Source: F1-20-MAGs119 sp964556145
GTDB lineage: Bacteria; Actinomycetota; Acidimicrobiia; Acidimicrobiales; Ilumatobacteraceae
NCBI GenBank assembly: GCA_964556145.1
Contig: CAZKVD010000111.1
Coordinates: 1-5,537, forward strand
Length of the DNA stretch: 5,537 nucleotides
Direction: 5' to 3'
Made by a program: the position numbers and the translations under genes. Of this stretch, positions 1 to 5,537 are shown one piece after another (the stretch's first letter is position 1; the number at the start of each line of letters is the position of its first letter). A model generated the notes under the pieces. The model saw only the letters and a list, made by a program, of their open reading frames with translations, did no database searches and had not been told where the DNA came from.

Positions 1-849
1 CTTGATCGGCTCGGGCCAGTCGAGGCGGTCGAGATCGTCGATCAGTCGGTCGGCGTACGCAGTGATGCGCATCATCCACTGGCGCATGTTGCGCTTGAAC
101 ACGGGGAAGTTGCCGATGTCGCTGCGACCCTCGGCGGTGACTTCTTCGTTCGCGAGAATCGTGCCGAGGCCGGGGCACCAGTTGACCGGTGCCTCGGTGA
201 GATACACGAGGCGATGCGAGTCGACGATCTTGCGCTGCTCGTTGCGCGAAAGCGATGCCCATGCGCGGCCATCGGGCGTTGCGCGGGTACCCGAGGCGAA
301 TTCGGCTTCGAGCTCGGCGATGGGACGCGCCTTTTGCCTGGTCTCGTCGTACCACGAGCCGAAGATCTGGAGAAAGATCCATTGCGTCCAGCGGTAGTAG
401 TCCTCGTCGGTGGTGCTGATGCTGCGTCGTGCATCGTGGCCAAGTCCGAGGCGGCGCAACTGACGACGCATGTTGGCGATGTTCGACTCGGTGTTGATGC
501 GGGGGTGGATGCCGGTCGCAATGGCGTGCTGTTCGGCGGGAAGCCCGAAGCTGTCGTAACCGCGCGAGTGCAGGACGTTGTAGCCCGTCATGCGCTTGTA
601 TCGCGCGAACACGTCGGTACCGATGTAGCCCAGCGGATGGCCCACGTGGAGGCCCGCACCCGACGGATAGGGGAACATGTCAAGGACGAACAACTTGGGG
701 CGGCCGGCGACCTTGTCGGGTTCTGCGAGCGGGCCGGCGGGGTTCGGCGCCTCGAAGGTGCCATTCGCCTCCCAGTGGTCCTGCCACTTCACCTCGATGG
801 TGTCGGCGAAGGCGGCGTTGTACCTGAAGCGGGGTTTGTCGGCGGCCAT
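1..849 (-). CDS. leuS: Leucyl-tRNA synthetase, N-terminal part (cut by window edge)
   Basis: Class I aminoacyl-tRNA synthetase that charges tRNA-Leu with leucine in the cytoplasm. The first 283 codons are present and the frame runs open off base 1; full-length family members have roughly 800-970 residues. The HIGH-type ATP-binding signature is clear: MFPYPSGAGLHVGHPLGY at about residues 58-75, with HVGH at 68-71. Other LeuRS hallmarks are FGLPAEQ, the STTD..YYRWTQWIFLQ block, NWCPGLGT with Cys225, LANEEV and QWMMRITAYADRL near the end. Residues about 167-215 form an extra segment compared with the shorter E. coli enzyme. From memory it matches the mycobacterial type (KARPI.EL..EF.SG). The CP1 editing domain and the KMSKS loop would lie beyond the edge. 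The start is ATG at 849; no Shine-Dalgarno is visible, but a TACGAT hexamer lies 8 bases upstream, so a leaderless start is possible. An in-frame TTG lies 9 bases further up. The gene is divergent from rbfA. Confidence 0.97.
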   Translation of the reverse strand, partial: MAADKPRFRYNAAFADTIEVKWQDHWEANGTFEAPNPAGPLAEPDKVAGRPKLFVLDMFPYPSGAGLHVGHPLGYIGTDVFARYKRMTGYNVLHSRGYDSFGLPAEQHAIATGIHPRINTESNIANMRRQLRRLGLGHDARRSISTTDEDYYRWTQWIFLQIFGSWYDETRQKARPIAELEAEFASGTRATPDGRAWASLSRNEQRKIVDSHRLVYLTEAPVNWCPGLGTILANEEVTAEGRSDIGNFPVFKRNMRQWMMRITAYADRLIDDLDRLDWPEPIK

Positions 850-857
850 GGCGCCCA

Positions 858-863
858 ATCGTA
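858..863 (-). promoter_or_regulatory. Candidate -10 box for leuS (TACGAT), possibly leaderless
   Basis: On the minus strand TACGAT fits the actinobacterial TANNNT -10 pattern and ends 8 bases before the leuS ATG. Transcription would therefore begin at or within a base or two of the start codon. No Shine-Dalgarno lies between the hexamer and the ATG, which suits a leaderless message. The hexamer 17 bases further up, GTCACG, is a poor -35. The assignment rests on position and the TANNNT pattern only. Confidence 0.35.
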
Positions 864-877
864 CGGGGAACGGACGG

Positions 878-883
878 TAGCGT
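878..883 (+). promoter_or_regulatory. Candidate -10 box for rbfA (TAGCGT), possibly leaderless
   Basis: TAGCGT fits TANNNT and sits exactly 7 bases before the ATG at 891, the spacing expected if transcription starts on the A of that codon. If real, it favours ATG 891 over the GTG at 882, which lies inside the hexamer. The same hexamer at the same distance precedes ribF. No convincing -35 is seen. The box lies within the presumed spacer of the divergent leuS promoter, so the two promoters would overlap. Confidence 0.38.
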
Positions 884-890
884 GACGCCC

Positions 891-1298
891 ATGTCGAGGC
901 CGAAGAAGCGTTCCAGCAGTTCTTCGACCCATCGCTATCCGCGAGAGGCGCGCCTGAACGAGATTCTTCGCGAGGTCATCGCCGACGAACTCACCCGAAT
1001 CGATGACGAGAGCCTCGAGTTCGTCACCATCACGTCGGTCGATGTCGACGCCGAACTGAACCGCGGAATCGTCTTTTTCGACTCGCTCGCGGGCGAGTCG
1101 GGCGACGAGGCGATCATCGAGATCCTCGAAGGTCACCGCCGTCGCATCCAGTCGTCGATCGGCAAGCAGGTGCGTGCGAAAAAGACACCGGTCCTCGAGT
1201 TCCGGCCCGACGAAGTGATCCGCGCTGCCGAGCGCATAGACGAGGTTCTGCGTGCCGACCGTGAACGTCGCGAACGCATGACCCGCGACGAAGCCTGA
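891..1298 (+). CDS. rbfA: 30S ribosome-binding factor A
   Basis: Small KH-like protein that binds the pre-30S subunit and helps mature the 5' end of 16S rRNA, a step also linked to cold adaptation. From ATG 891 it has 135 residues, a usual length. Family features are the N-terminal helix RYPREARLNEILREVIADEL, the strand EFVTITSVDVDAELNRGIVFF, and the C-terminal block RRRIQSSIGKQVRAKKTPVLEFRPDEVIRAAERIDEVL. The last block matches the RbfA pattern of a glycine kink followed by a basic strand (xxxP.L.F..D). A run of serines (SSSSS) follows a basic N-terminus. A GTG at 882 would add three residues (MTP). I prefer 891 because TAGCGT lies 7 bases upstream and no good Shine-Dalgarno serves either start. 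The TGA stop overlaps the truB ATG by one base (TGATG), which suggests translational coupling. Unlike in many bacteria, infB is not directly upstream; leuS diverges instead. Confidence 0.93.
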   Translation: MSRPKKRSSSSSTHRYPREARLNEILREVIADELTRIDDESLEFVTITSVDVDAELNRGIVFFDSLAGESGDEAIIEILEGHRRRIQSSIGKQVRAKKTPVLEFRPDEVIRAAERIDEVLRADRERRERMTRDEA

Positions 1299-2200
1299 TG
1301 GCAAAGCGCAGGCCCCCGGTCGTGCACGGCACGGTGGTCATCGACAAGCCCGCCGGAATGACCAGCCACGATGTCGTCGGCAAGTTGCGCAAGGCCCTGG
1401 GAGAACGACGCATCGGGCATGCCGGAACGTTGGATCCCGACGCCACCGGTGTTCTGGTGGTCGGTGTCGGTCGCGCGACGCGGCTGATGCAGTGGGTCAC
1501 CGGTGCCGACAAGGACTACTCCTGCGAGGTTGTGTTGGGGGCGCGAACGTCGACCCTCGACGACTCGGGTGAAACGCTCGAGACCTTCGACATGTCGGGT
1601 GTGTCCATCGACGACGGACGTCGCGTGATCAACGAGCACCTGTTGGGCGACATCGAGCAGGTGCCGCCGATGGTTTCGGCCTTGAAGGTCGACGGCAAGC
1701 GGCTGCACGAATACGCGCGCGAGGGTGTCGAGGTTGAACGCAAGGCTCGGCCCGTGCGGGTCGACCGTTTCGAGATCGAGCCAACCGGTGACCCCGGTGT
1801 GTGGAGCATGTCGGTGACGTGTTCGTCGGGCACTTACGTTCGCACGCTTGCCGATGATCTCGGTCGCCTGCTCGGAGGCGGGGCCCACATTCGTCGGCTT
1901 CGGCGGCACCGCGTCGGCAGATTCACCGAGGCGATGTGCTCGTCGCTCGATGCTCCGGTGTTGTCGAGCGAAGAAGAAATGGTGTCGCATCTTGCGCGCG
2001 TCGACCTTGATTCCGAGACCACGGCCCGTGTGATGAACGGCGCGATGTTGCCGGCCGACGGGCTTTTCGTCGATCACGGTCCGTGGCGGGTTCATGGGGC
2101 CGGCGGTGAACTTCTGGGTGTGTATGAACACAGCGGTCGAACAGGCGATGACGGAGTTGCCCTGGTGAAGCCCGCTGTCGTGTTGACGGCAGGCGGATAG
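1298..2200 (+). CDS. truB: tRNA pseudouridine(55) synthase TruB
   Basis: Isomerises uridine 55 to pseudouridine in the T-loop of most elongator tRNAs. The protein has 300 residues, normal for the family. Motifs appear in the expected order: G.VVIDKPAGMTSHDVV near residues 11-27; the catalytic loop GHAGTLDPDATGVL with the nucleophile Asp46; the substrate-loop region PPMVSALKVDGKRLHEYAREG; and CSSGTYVRTLADDLG at 175-189, running into GAHIRRLRRHRVGRFT. The last ~70 residues (MNGAMLPADGL...GELLGVYE) resemble the small PUA-like C-terminal domain of the actinobacterial type. The ATG shares its A with the rbfA stop, and only a weak GAAG precedes it, so initiation probably depends on ribosomes finishing rbfA. 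The TAG stop lies ten bases before ribF and forms part of a candidate -10 box for that gene. The catalytic set looks intact. Confidence 0.97.
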   Translation: MAKRRPPVVHGTVVIDKPAGMTSHDVVGKLRKALGERRIGHAGTLDPDATGVLVVGVGRATRLMQWVTGADKDYSCEVVLGARTSTLDDSGETLETFDMSGVSIDDGRRVINEHLLGDIEQVPPMVSALKVDGKRLHEYAREGVEVERKARPVRVDRFEIEPTGDPGVWSMSVTCSSGTYVRTLADDLGRLLGGGAHIRRLRRHRVGRFTEAMCSSLDAPVLSSEEEMVSHLARVDLDSETTARVMNGAMLPADGLFVDHGPWRVHGAGGELLGVYEHSGRTGDDGVALVKPAVVLTAGG

Positions 2201-2203
2201 CGT
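2198..2203 (+). promoter_or_regulatory. Candidate internal -10 box for ribF (TAGCGT)
   Basis: TAGCGT begins with the truB stop codon TAG and ends exactly 7 bases before the ribF ATG. Hexamer and spacing are identical to the site before rbfA, with a CGG a base or so upstream in both. This could let ribF be transcribed as a leaderless message apart from rbfA-truB. The TAG is already fixed by the stop codon, so the match is less surprising than it looks, and no -35 at normal distance is seen. Confidence 0.3.
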
Positions 2204-2210
2204 TTCGTCG

Positions 2211-3176
2211 ATGCTGGTTGTCACCGATCTGTCGAAGTCGCCGTGGCCCGGCCGCCGGGCGGTCGTGACGATTGGTGCATACGACGGCGTCCATCGGGGA
2301 CATCAATCGGTCATCGCTGCAGTGCGCGCAAAGGCGGCCGCCGACGGAGCACTCAGCGTGGTCGTCACGTTCGACAAGCACCCGGCGTCGGTGGTGCGTC
2401 CCGAGTCGGCGCCTTTGCTGCTGACCGACCTCGACCAAAAACTCGAACTTCTCGAGGCAACGGGTGTCGATGCGGTTGTCGTGGCGCCCTTCGATCAGCA
2501 GCAGGCATCGGAAGAAGCCCACGAGTTCGTCGATCGCGTTCTCGTGCGTTGCCTTGCGGTCAGCCACGTTGCGGTGGGCGAGGACTTCCACTTCGGTCGC
2601 AATCGGGCCGGCGACGTAACGATGTTGCGCGAACAAGGTGCGCGTCACGATTTCACCGTTGGTCCGGTCGAACTTCTCCAGCGCAACGACGGGGTTGATG
2701 AACCCGTCAGCTCGACTGCGATCCGTCGCGCCCTGAAAGGTGGCGACGTCGCGGTGGCGTCACAGATGCTCGGTCGTTGGTTCGAGGCGCGCGGGCCGGT
2801 TGTCGACGGCGACCATCGTGGCCGCACCATCGGTTTTGCCACGGCGAACGTTCAGGTTCCCGGGTTCATCTGCCTGCCCGCCGACGGAGTGTATGCGGGT
2901 ATCTACACGCGGCCCGACGGTTCACGTTGGGCGTGCGCAGTGAACCTTGGCCGTCGTCCAACCTTCTACGAGCACAGTGACACGTCACTGCTCGAGGCGC
3001 ACCTCATCGACGCGTCGGTGAATCTTTACGGCGAACCTGCCCGCGTGCAGTTCACGCATTTTCTGCGCTCCGAACGCAAGTTCAACGGTCCCGACGCCCT
3101 GATTGCCCAGGTGAAGATCGATATCGATCACGCGCGCGAGTTGGTCAGTTCCTTGCCACCCGACGTTCGTCCGTAA
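2211..3176 (+). CDS. ribF: Bifunctional riboflavin kinase / FAD synthetase
   Basis: Makes FMN from riboflavin and ATP, then FAD from FMN and ATP, in the cytoplasm. The 321 residues match the usual ~310-340. The N-terminal FAD synthetase (nucleotidyltransferase) domain carries GAYDGVHRGHQ at 22-32 with the HxGH-type histidines His28 and His31, VVTFDKHP, VGEDFHFGRNRAGD and SSTAIRRAL at 167-175. The C-terminal riboflavin kinase domain has GRTIGFATAN ending at residue 213, DGVYAG, AVNLGRRPTF and LLEAHLID, whose Glu262 is the likely catalytic base. The kinase PTAN motif reads ATAN (Ala210-Asn213): the proline is changed but the metal- and flavin-binding Thr and Asn are kept. Placement after truB is common in bacteria. 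No Shine-Dalgarno sits at normal distance, so coupling to truB or a leaderless transcript is likely. The last 49 bases overlap the 3' end of fbiC on the other strand. Confidence 0.96.
   Translation: MLVVTDLSKSPWPGRRAVVTIGAYDGVHRGHQSVIAAVRAKAAADGALSVVVTFDKHPASVVRPESAPLLLTDLDQKLELLEATGVDAVVVAPFDQQQASEEAHEFVDRVLVRCLAVSHVAVGEDFHFGRNRAGDVTMLREQGARHDFTVGPVELLQRNDGVDEPVSSTAIRRALKGGDVAVASQMLGRWFEARGPVVDGDHRGRTIGFATANVQVPGFICLPADGVYAGIYTRPDGSRWACAVNLGRRPTFYEHSDTSLLEAHLIDASVNLYGEPARVQFTHFLRSERKFNGPDALIAQVKIDIDHARELVSSLPPDVRP
2969..2994. repeat. Inverted repeat inside ribF
   Basis: The arms CAGTGAC (2975-2981) and GTCACTG (2984-2990) are perfect inverted copies separated by two bases. The outer arms CGAG (2969-2972) and CTCG (2991-2994) extend the pairing to 11 bp, with CA unpaired on the left. 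The repeat lies within the codons for YEHSDTSLLE and uses AGT and TCA for serine. No T-run follows, so it is not a standard terminator. Function unknown. Confidence 0.55.
3116..3129. repeat. Perfect 14-bp palindrome at the fbiC stop codon
   Basis: GATCGATATCGATC is its own reverse complement with no central gap. It codes for part of Ile-Asp-Ile-Asp in RibF, and its right end covers two bases of the fbiC TGA stop (3130-3128). The ATC-GAT codon repeat is itself palindromic, so coding may explain it entirely. It also contains GATC and ATCGAT sites. Confidence 0.5.
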
Positions 3177-5509
3177 AGCGTCGTTCGCTGTTCCAACTTG
3201 CGACCGAGTGGCGAGACCACCGCTCCGAACGAGTCTTCGCTCATCTTCTGGCCGTGTGCGGCACCCGCAGCACGCGAGATGTTTTCGTCCATCAACGTGC
3301 CGCCCAGATCGTTGCAGCCGGCCTGCAGCAACTGGCGTGCACCGTCGACGCCGATCTTCACCCAAGAAACCTGGATGTTGTCGATGAGGCCGTGGTACGC
3401 GATTCGGGCGATGGCGTGCATGAGAACCGTCTCGCGGAACGTCGGGCCACGACGTGCCTGGCGCTGCAGATAGATCGGCGAGGCCATGTGAACAAAGGGC
3501 AGGCCGACGAATTCAGTGAAGCCACCGGTCTCGCGTTGCAGATCGCGGGTGACGACCATGTGGCGGGCCCACGAGTCGATGCCTTCGATGCTGCCGAACA
3601 TGATCGTGATGTTCGAACGCAGGCCGACCGAGTGCGCCACGCGATGGCACTCGAGCCATTCCTCGGTGTTGATCTTGTCAGGGCACAACACGGCACGCAC
3701 CTTGTCGTCGAGAATCTCGGCGGCGGTGCCTGGCAGCGAGGCAAGGCCCGCTTCCTTCAGGCGCTTCAGATACGACTCGAGCGATTCGTCGAGACGACGC
3801 GCGCCCTCGGTGACCTCGAGTGCGGTGAATCCGTGAACGTGGATTTCGGGAACCGCGTCCTTCACGGCTTGCGCGACGTCGATGTAGTAATTGCCGTCGA
3901 AATCGGGGTGAATGCCACCTTGGAGGGTCACCTCGGTTGCGCCCATGGCGGCCGCCTCGGCGGCACGGTGCGCAATGTCGTCGAGGGTCAAGAGATACGG
4001 GGTGCCGCGAAGGTTCAGCGACAACTTGCCCTTGGCAAAGCCGCAGAAGCGGCACTTGAAGGTGCAGACGTTGGTGTAGTTGATGTTGCGGTTGTGGACC
4101 CACGTCACCGTGTCGCCAACGGCTTGCCGGCGCAGATGGTCGGCGAATTCGGCGATGGCGTTGACCTCGCGGCCACGTGCACGGAACATGCGCATGATCT
4201 GCGACTCATCGGGCAGTTCACCGCGTCCGACACCGTCGAAGATTTCGGCAAGGTCGAGCGGCGTGTTCGACGCGCCGGGCAGCAGCGTCGGGGCGGGGTT
4301 GGTCGCGCCCGAGTACCACTGCGTCGACTTGTGGCCGACCAACACGACTTCGGCGCCGTCCTTCACGACATCGGCGGCCGAGACCTTTTCCGGCCAGACC
4401 GAGCCCGGGTCGTCACGGCCGAGAAGCTCTGCATCGCAGCGGTCCTGCACGGCGAAACGCAGCGACGGTGCGAGCCATTCCTCGGGTTGGGCGACGTACT
4501 CGGGGTAGATGGTGAGACGTGGTGCGAGTTCGAAGCCACGTTCGTTGCTCGCGTGGCGCAGCAGGTCGAGTGCTGGCCACGGGCGTTCGGGGTTGACGTG
4601 ATCTGCGGTCACCGGTGAAACGCCACCCCAGTCGTCGATGCCCGCGTCGAGCAAAACACCAAAATCGTCGGAGAGGTTCGGCGGGGCCTGGAGGTGAATC
4701 GAGTCGGGAAGAACCAGGCGGGCGACAGCGATCGACCACATGTATTCGTCGGGTGGGCACGGCGCGGCGTGCTGCATGCCCGTGCGTGGCTTCGGCAGGA
4801 AGTTCTGCACGATGACTTCCTGCACGTGGCCGTGACGACGGTGCGAATCGGCGATGGCCTCGAGCGCTGCGATGCGATCCTCGCGGCTCTCGCCGATTCC
4901 GACGAGGATGCCCGTGGTGAACGGAATTTTCAGTTCGCCGGCCCACTCGAGCGTGTCGAGACGACGCTGGGGAACCTTGTCGGGTGCGCCACGGTGGCAT
5001 GCAAGGTCGTCACGCAGCGTCTCGACCATCATTCCCTGCGAGGGCGAGACGGCGCGCAGCATGTCGAGTTCGTCGCGGTACAGCGCGCCGGCATTCGCGT
5101 GGGGGAGGAGACCCGTTTCGTCGAGTACGAGCTTGGCCATGTCGTGGACGTAGTGGACCGTGCTGTCGTAACCGTTTGCGGCGAGCCACTTGGCGGCGAT
5201 GTCGTAGCGAAGCTCGGGACGTTCGCCAAGGGTGAACAGCGCCTCATGGCAGCCATTGCGAGCACCCTCGCGGGCGATGGCAAGCACCTGATCGGCTGTG
5301 AGGTACGGGTTCTCGAGTCGAGCAGGGGGTTGGGCGAAGGTGCAGTAACCGCACGTGTCACGGCACAGCATGGTGAGGGGAATGAACACCTTCGGAGAAA
5401 AAGTGACCCGCGATCCGAAGAGCTCGTTGCGCCGCGCAGAAGCAAGCGACAACAGTTCTTCGAGCGGGGCGGACAGCAGATGGTCGTGCGACGGGCGCTG
5501 GGACGACAT
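3128..5509 (-). CDS. fbiC: FO synthase, fused CofG-CofH (F420 biosynthesis)
   Basis: Two-domain radical SAM enzyme. It makes 7,8-didemethyl-8-hydroxy-5-deazariboflavin (FO), the chromophore of coenzyme F420, from tyrosine and 5-amino-6-ribitylaminouracil, a riboflavin-pathway intermediate. The CofG-like half, about residues 35-350, has the 4Fe-4S cluster motif CRDTCGYC (Cys49, Cys53, Cys56), EALFTLGERPE, TTGILVGIGE, VQEVIVQNF and WGGVSPVTADHVNPERPWP. A linker of about 90 residues follows. The CofH-like half, about 440-790, has NRNINYTNVCTFKCRFCGF (Cys482, Cys486, Cys489), TLQGGIHPD, IHVHGF, PGTAAEILDD, GGFTEFVGLPFVH, QVSWVKIG and CNDLGGTLMDENISRAAG. Both clusters and both domains look intact. 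At 793 residues it is somewhat shorter than my recollection of the mycobacterial protein (~850), mostly at the N-terminus and linker. ATG 5509 follows GAGAGG at 7 bases. The TGA stop lies inside ribF, giving a 49-base antisense overlap. Confidence 0.97.
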   Translation of the reverse strand: MSSQRPSHDHLLSAPLEELLSLASARRNELFGSRVTFSPKVFIPLTMLCRDTCGYCTFAQPPARLENPYLTADQVLAIAREGARNGCHEALFTLGERPELRYDIAAKWLAANGYDSTVHYVHDMAKLVLDETGLLPHANAGALYRDELDMLRAVSPSQGMMVETLRDDLACHRGAPDKVPQRRLDTLEWAGELKIPFTTGILVGIGESREDRIAALEAIADSHRRHGHVQEVIVQNFLPKPRTGMQHAAPCPPDEYMWSIAVARLVLPDSIHLQAPPNLSDDFGVLLDAGIDDWGGVSPVTADHVNPERPWPALDLLRHASNERGFELAPRLTIYPEYVAQPEEWLAPSLRFAVQDRCDAELLGRDDPGSVWPEKVSAADVVKDGAEVVLVGHKSTQWYSGATNPAPTLLPGASNTPLDLAEIFDGVGRGELPDESQIMRMFRARGREVNAIAEFADHLRRQAVGDTVTWVHNRNINYTNVCTFKCRFCGFAKGKLSLNLRGTPYLLTLDDIAHRAAEAAAMGATEVTLQGGIHPDFDGNYYIDVAQAVKDAVPEIHVHGFTALEVTEGARRLDESLESYLKRLKEAGLASLPGTAAEILDDKVRAVLCPDKINTEEWLECHRVAHSVGLRSNITIMFGSIEGIDSWARHMVVTRDLQRETGGFTEFVGLPFVHMASPIYLQRQARRGPTFRETVLMHAIARIAYHGLIDNIQVSWVKIGVDGARQLLQAGCNDLGGTLMDENISRAAGAAHGQKMSEDSFGAVVSPLGRKLEQRTTLYGRTSGGKELTNSRA

Positions 5510-5516
5510 GTGAGAA

Positions 5517-5522
5517 CCTCTC
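5517..5522 (-). promoter_or_regulatory. Shine-Dalgarno sequence of fbiC
   Basis: GAGAGG on the minus strand, 7 bases before the ATG at 5509. It is the only clear ribosome binding site in the window and supports that start. Just 15 more bases are visible upstream, so no promoter can be called. Confidence 0.75.
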
Positions 5523-5537
5523 GTGAGGGTCGACTCG

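Noticed and set aside
214..885. Plus-strand open frame (223 codons) opposite leuS
   Set aside because: It is antisense to the HIGH-motif region of LeuRS, which is clearly the real coding sequence; no domain is recognisable.
882..890. GTG at 882 as the rbfA start
   Set aside because: It would add only Met-Thr-Pro, has no well-spaced Shine-Dalgarno and falls inside the candidate -10 box. It cannot be excluded, and ATG 891 is preferred on balance.
1079..1100. Hairpin with 8-bp arms CGACTCGC / GCGAGTCG in rbfA, next to a T-run, as a terminator
   Set aside because: The T-run is upstream of the hairpin on the plus strand and becomes an A-run after it on the minus strand, so neither strand has the stem-then-U layout. 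It lies in conserved coding sequence, and such arms are frequent in GC-rich genes.
2183..2188. TTGACG as a -35 box for ribF
   Set aside because: It lies only 9 bases from the TAGCGT hexamer, far short of the usual 16-18, and codes for conserved-frame TruB residues.
1133..2224. Minus-strand open frame (363 codons) opposite truB
   Set aside because: It is fully antisense to truB and the end of rbfA, with no recognisable motifs; GC-rich codon use keeps the opposite frame open.
3160..3195. Terminator between ribF and fbiC
   Set aside because: Only a 4-bp stem (GACG/CGTC) and near-repeats of CGTTCGTC are visible, with no T-run, and the genes overlap so there is no intergenic space.
3254..4618. 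Long plus-strand open frame (454 codons) opposite fbiC
   Set aside because: It is antisense to the conserved CofH and CofG coding region, shows no recognisable domain and has the composition of a shadow frame in GC-rich DNA.
1..5537. Mobile elements, CRISPR, tRNA or defence genes as a hidden new system
   Set aside because: Every region is accounted for by five conserved housekeeping genes with tight spacing. No direct-repeat arrays, transposase motifs or RNA gene folds were seen.

Overview
The window is a compact, GC-rich, gene-dense stretch of bacterial chromosome. Several features point to an actinobacterium. The LeuRS has the actinobacterial-type insertion before its NWCPGL motif. FO synthase is a single CofG–CofH fusion protein, needed for coenzyme F420. 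The rbfA-truB-ribF order is the common bacterial one. An Acidimicrobiia-like lineage is my best guess from the overall look of the proteins. That guess is inference, because no search was possible.

Layout: positions 849 down to 1 hold the 5' part of leuS on the minus strand, cut by the window edge. A very short divergent gap of about 40 bases follows. The plus strand then carries a tight cluster: rbfA (891-1298), truB (1298-2200, one base of overlap) and ribF (2211-3176, ten-base gap). On the minus strand, fbiC (5509-3128) runs towards ribF, and the last 49 bases of the two genes overlap antiparallel. Only 28 bases upstream of fbiC are visible, and they include a good Shine-Dalgarno sequence. 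No stretch over 300 bases lacks a gene. I see no tRNA, rRNA, CRISPR, insertion sequence, phage gene or broken gene.

Together the genes serve translation and flavin-type cofactors. LeuRS charges tRNA-Leu, RbfA matures the 30S subunit and TruB makes pseudouridine 55 in tRNA. RibF turns riboflavin into FMN and FAD. FbiC draws on a riboflavin-pathway intermediate and tyrosine to make FO, the chromophore of F420. This is core housekeeping DNA, and I found no evidence of an undescribed system. The points worth a second look are small: possible leaderless promoters with the same hexamer and spacing ahead of rbfA and ribF, the antisense 3' overlap of ribF and fbiC with a perfect 14-bp palindrome at the fbiC stop codon, a Pro-to-Ala change in the riboflavin kinase PTAN motif, and the absence of infB next to rbfA.
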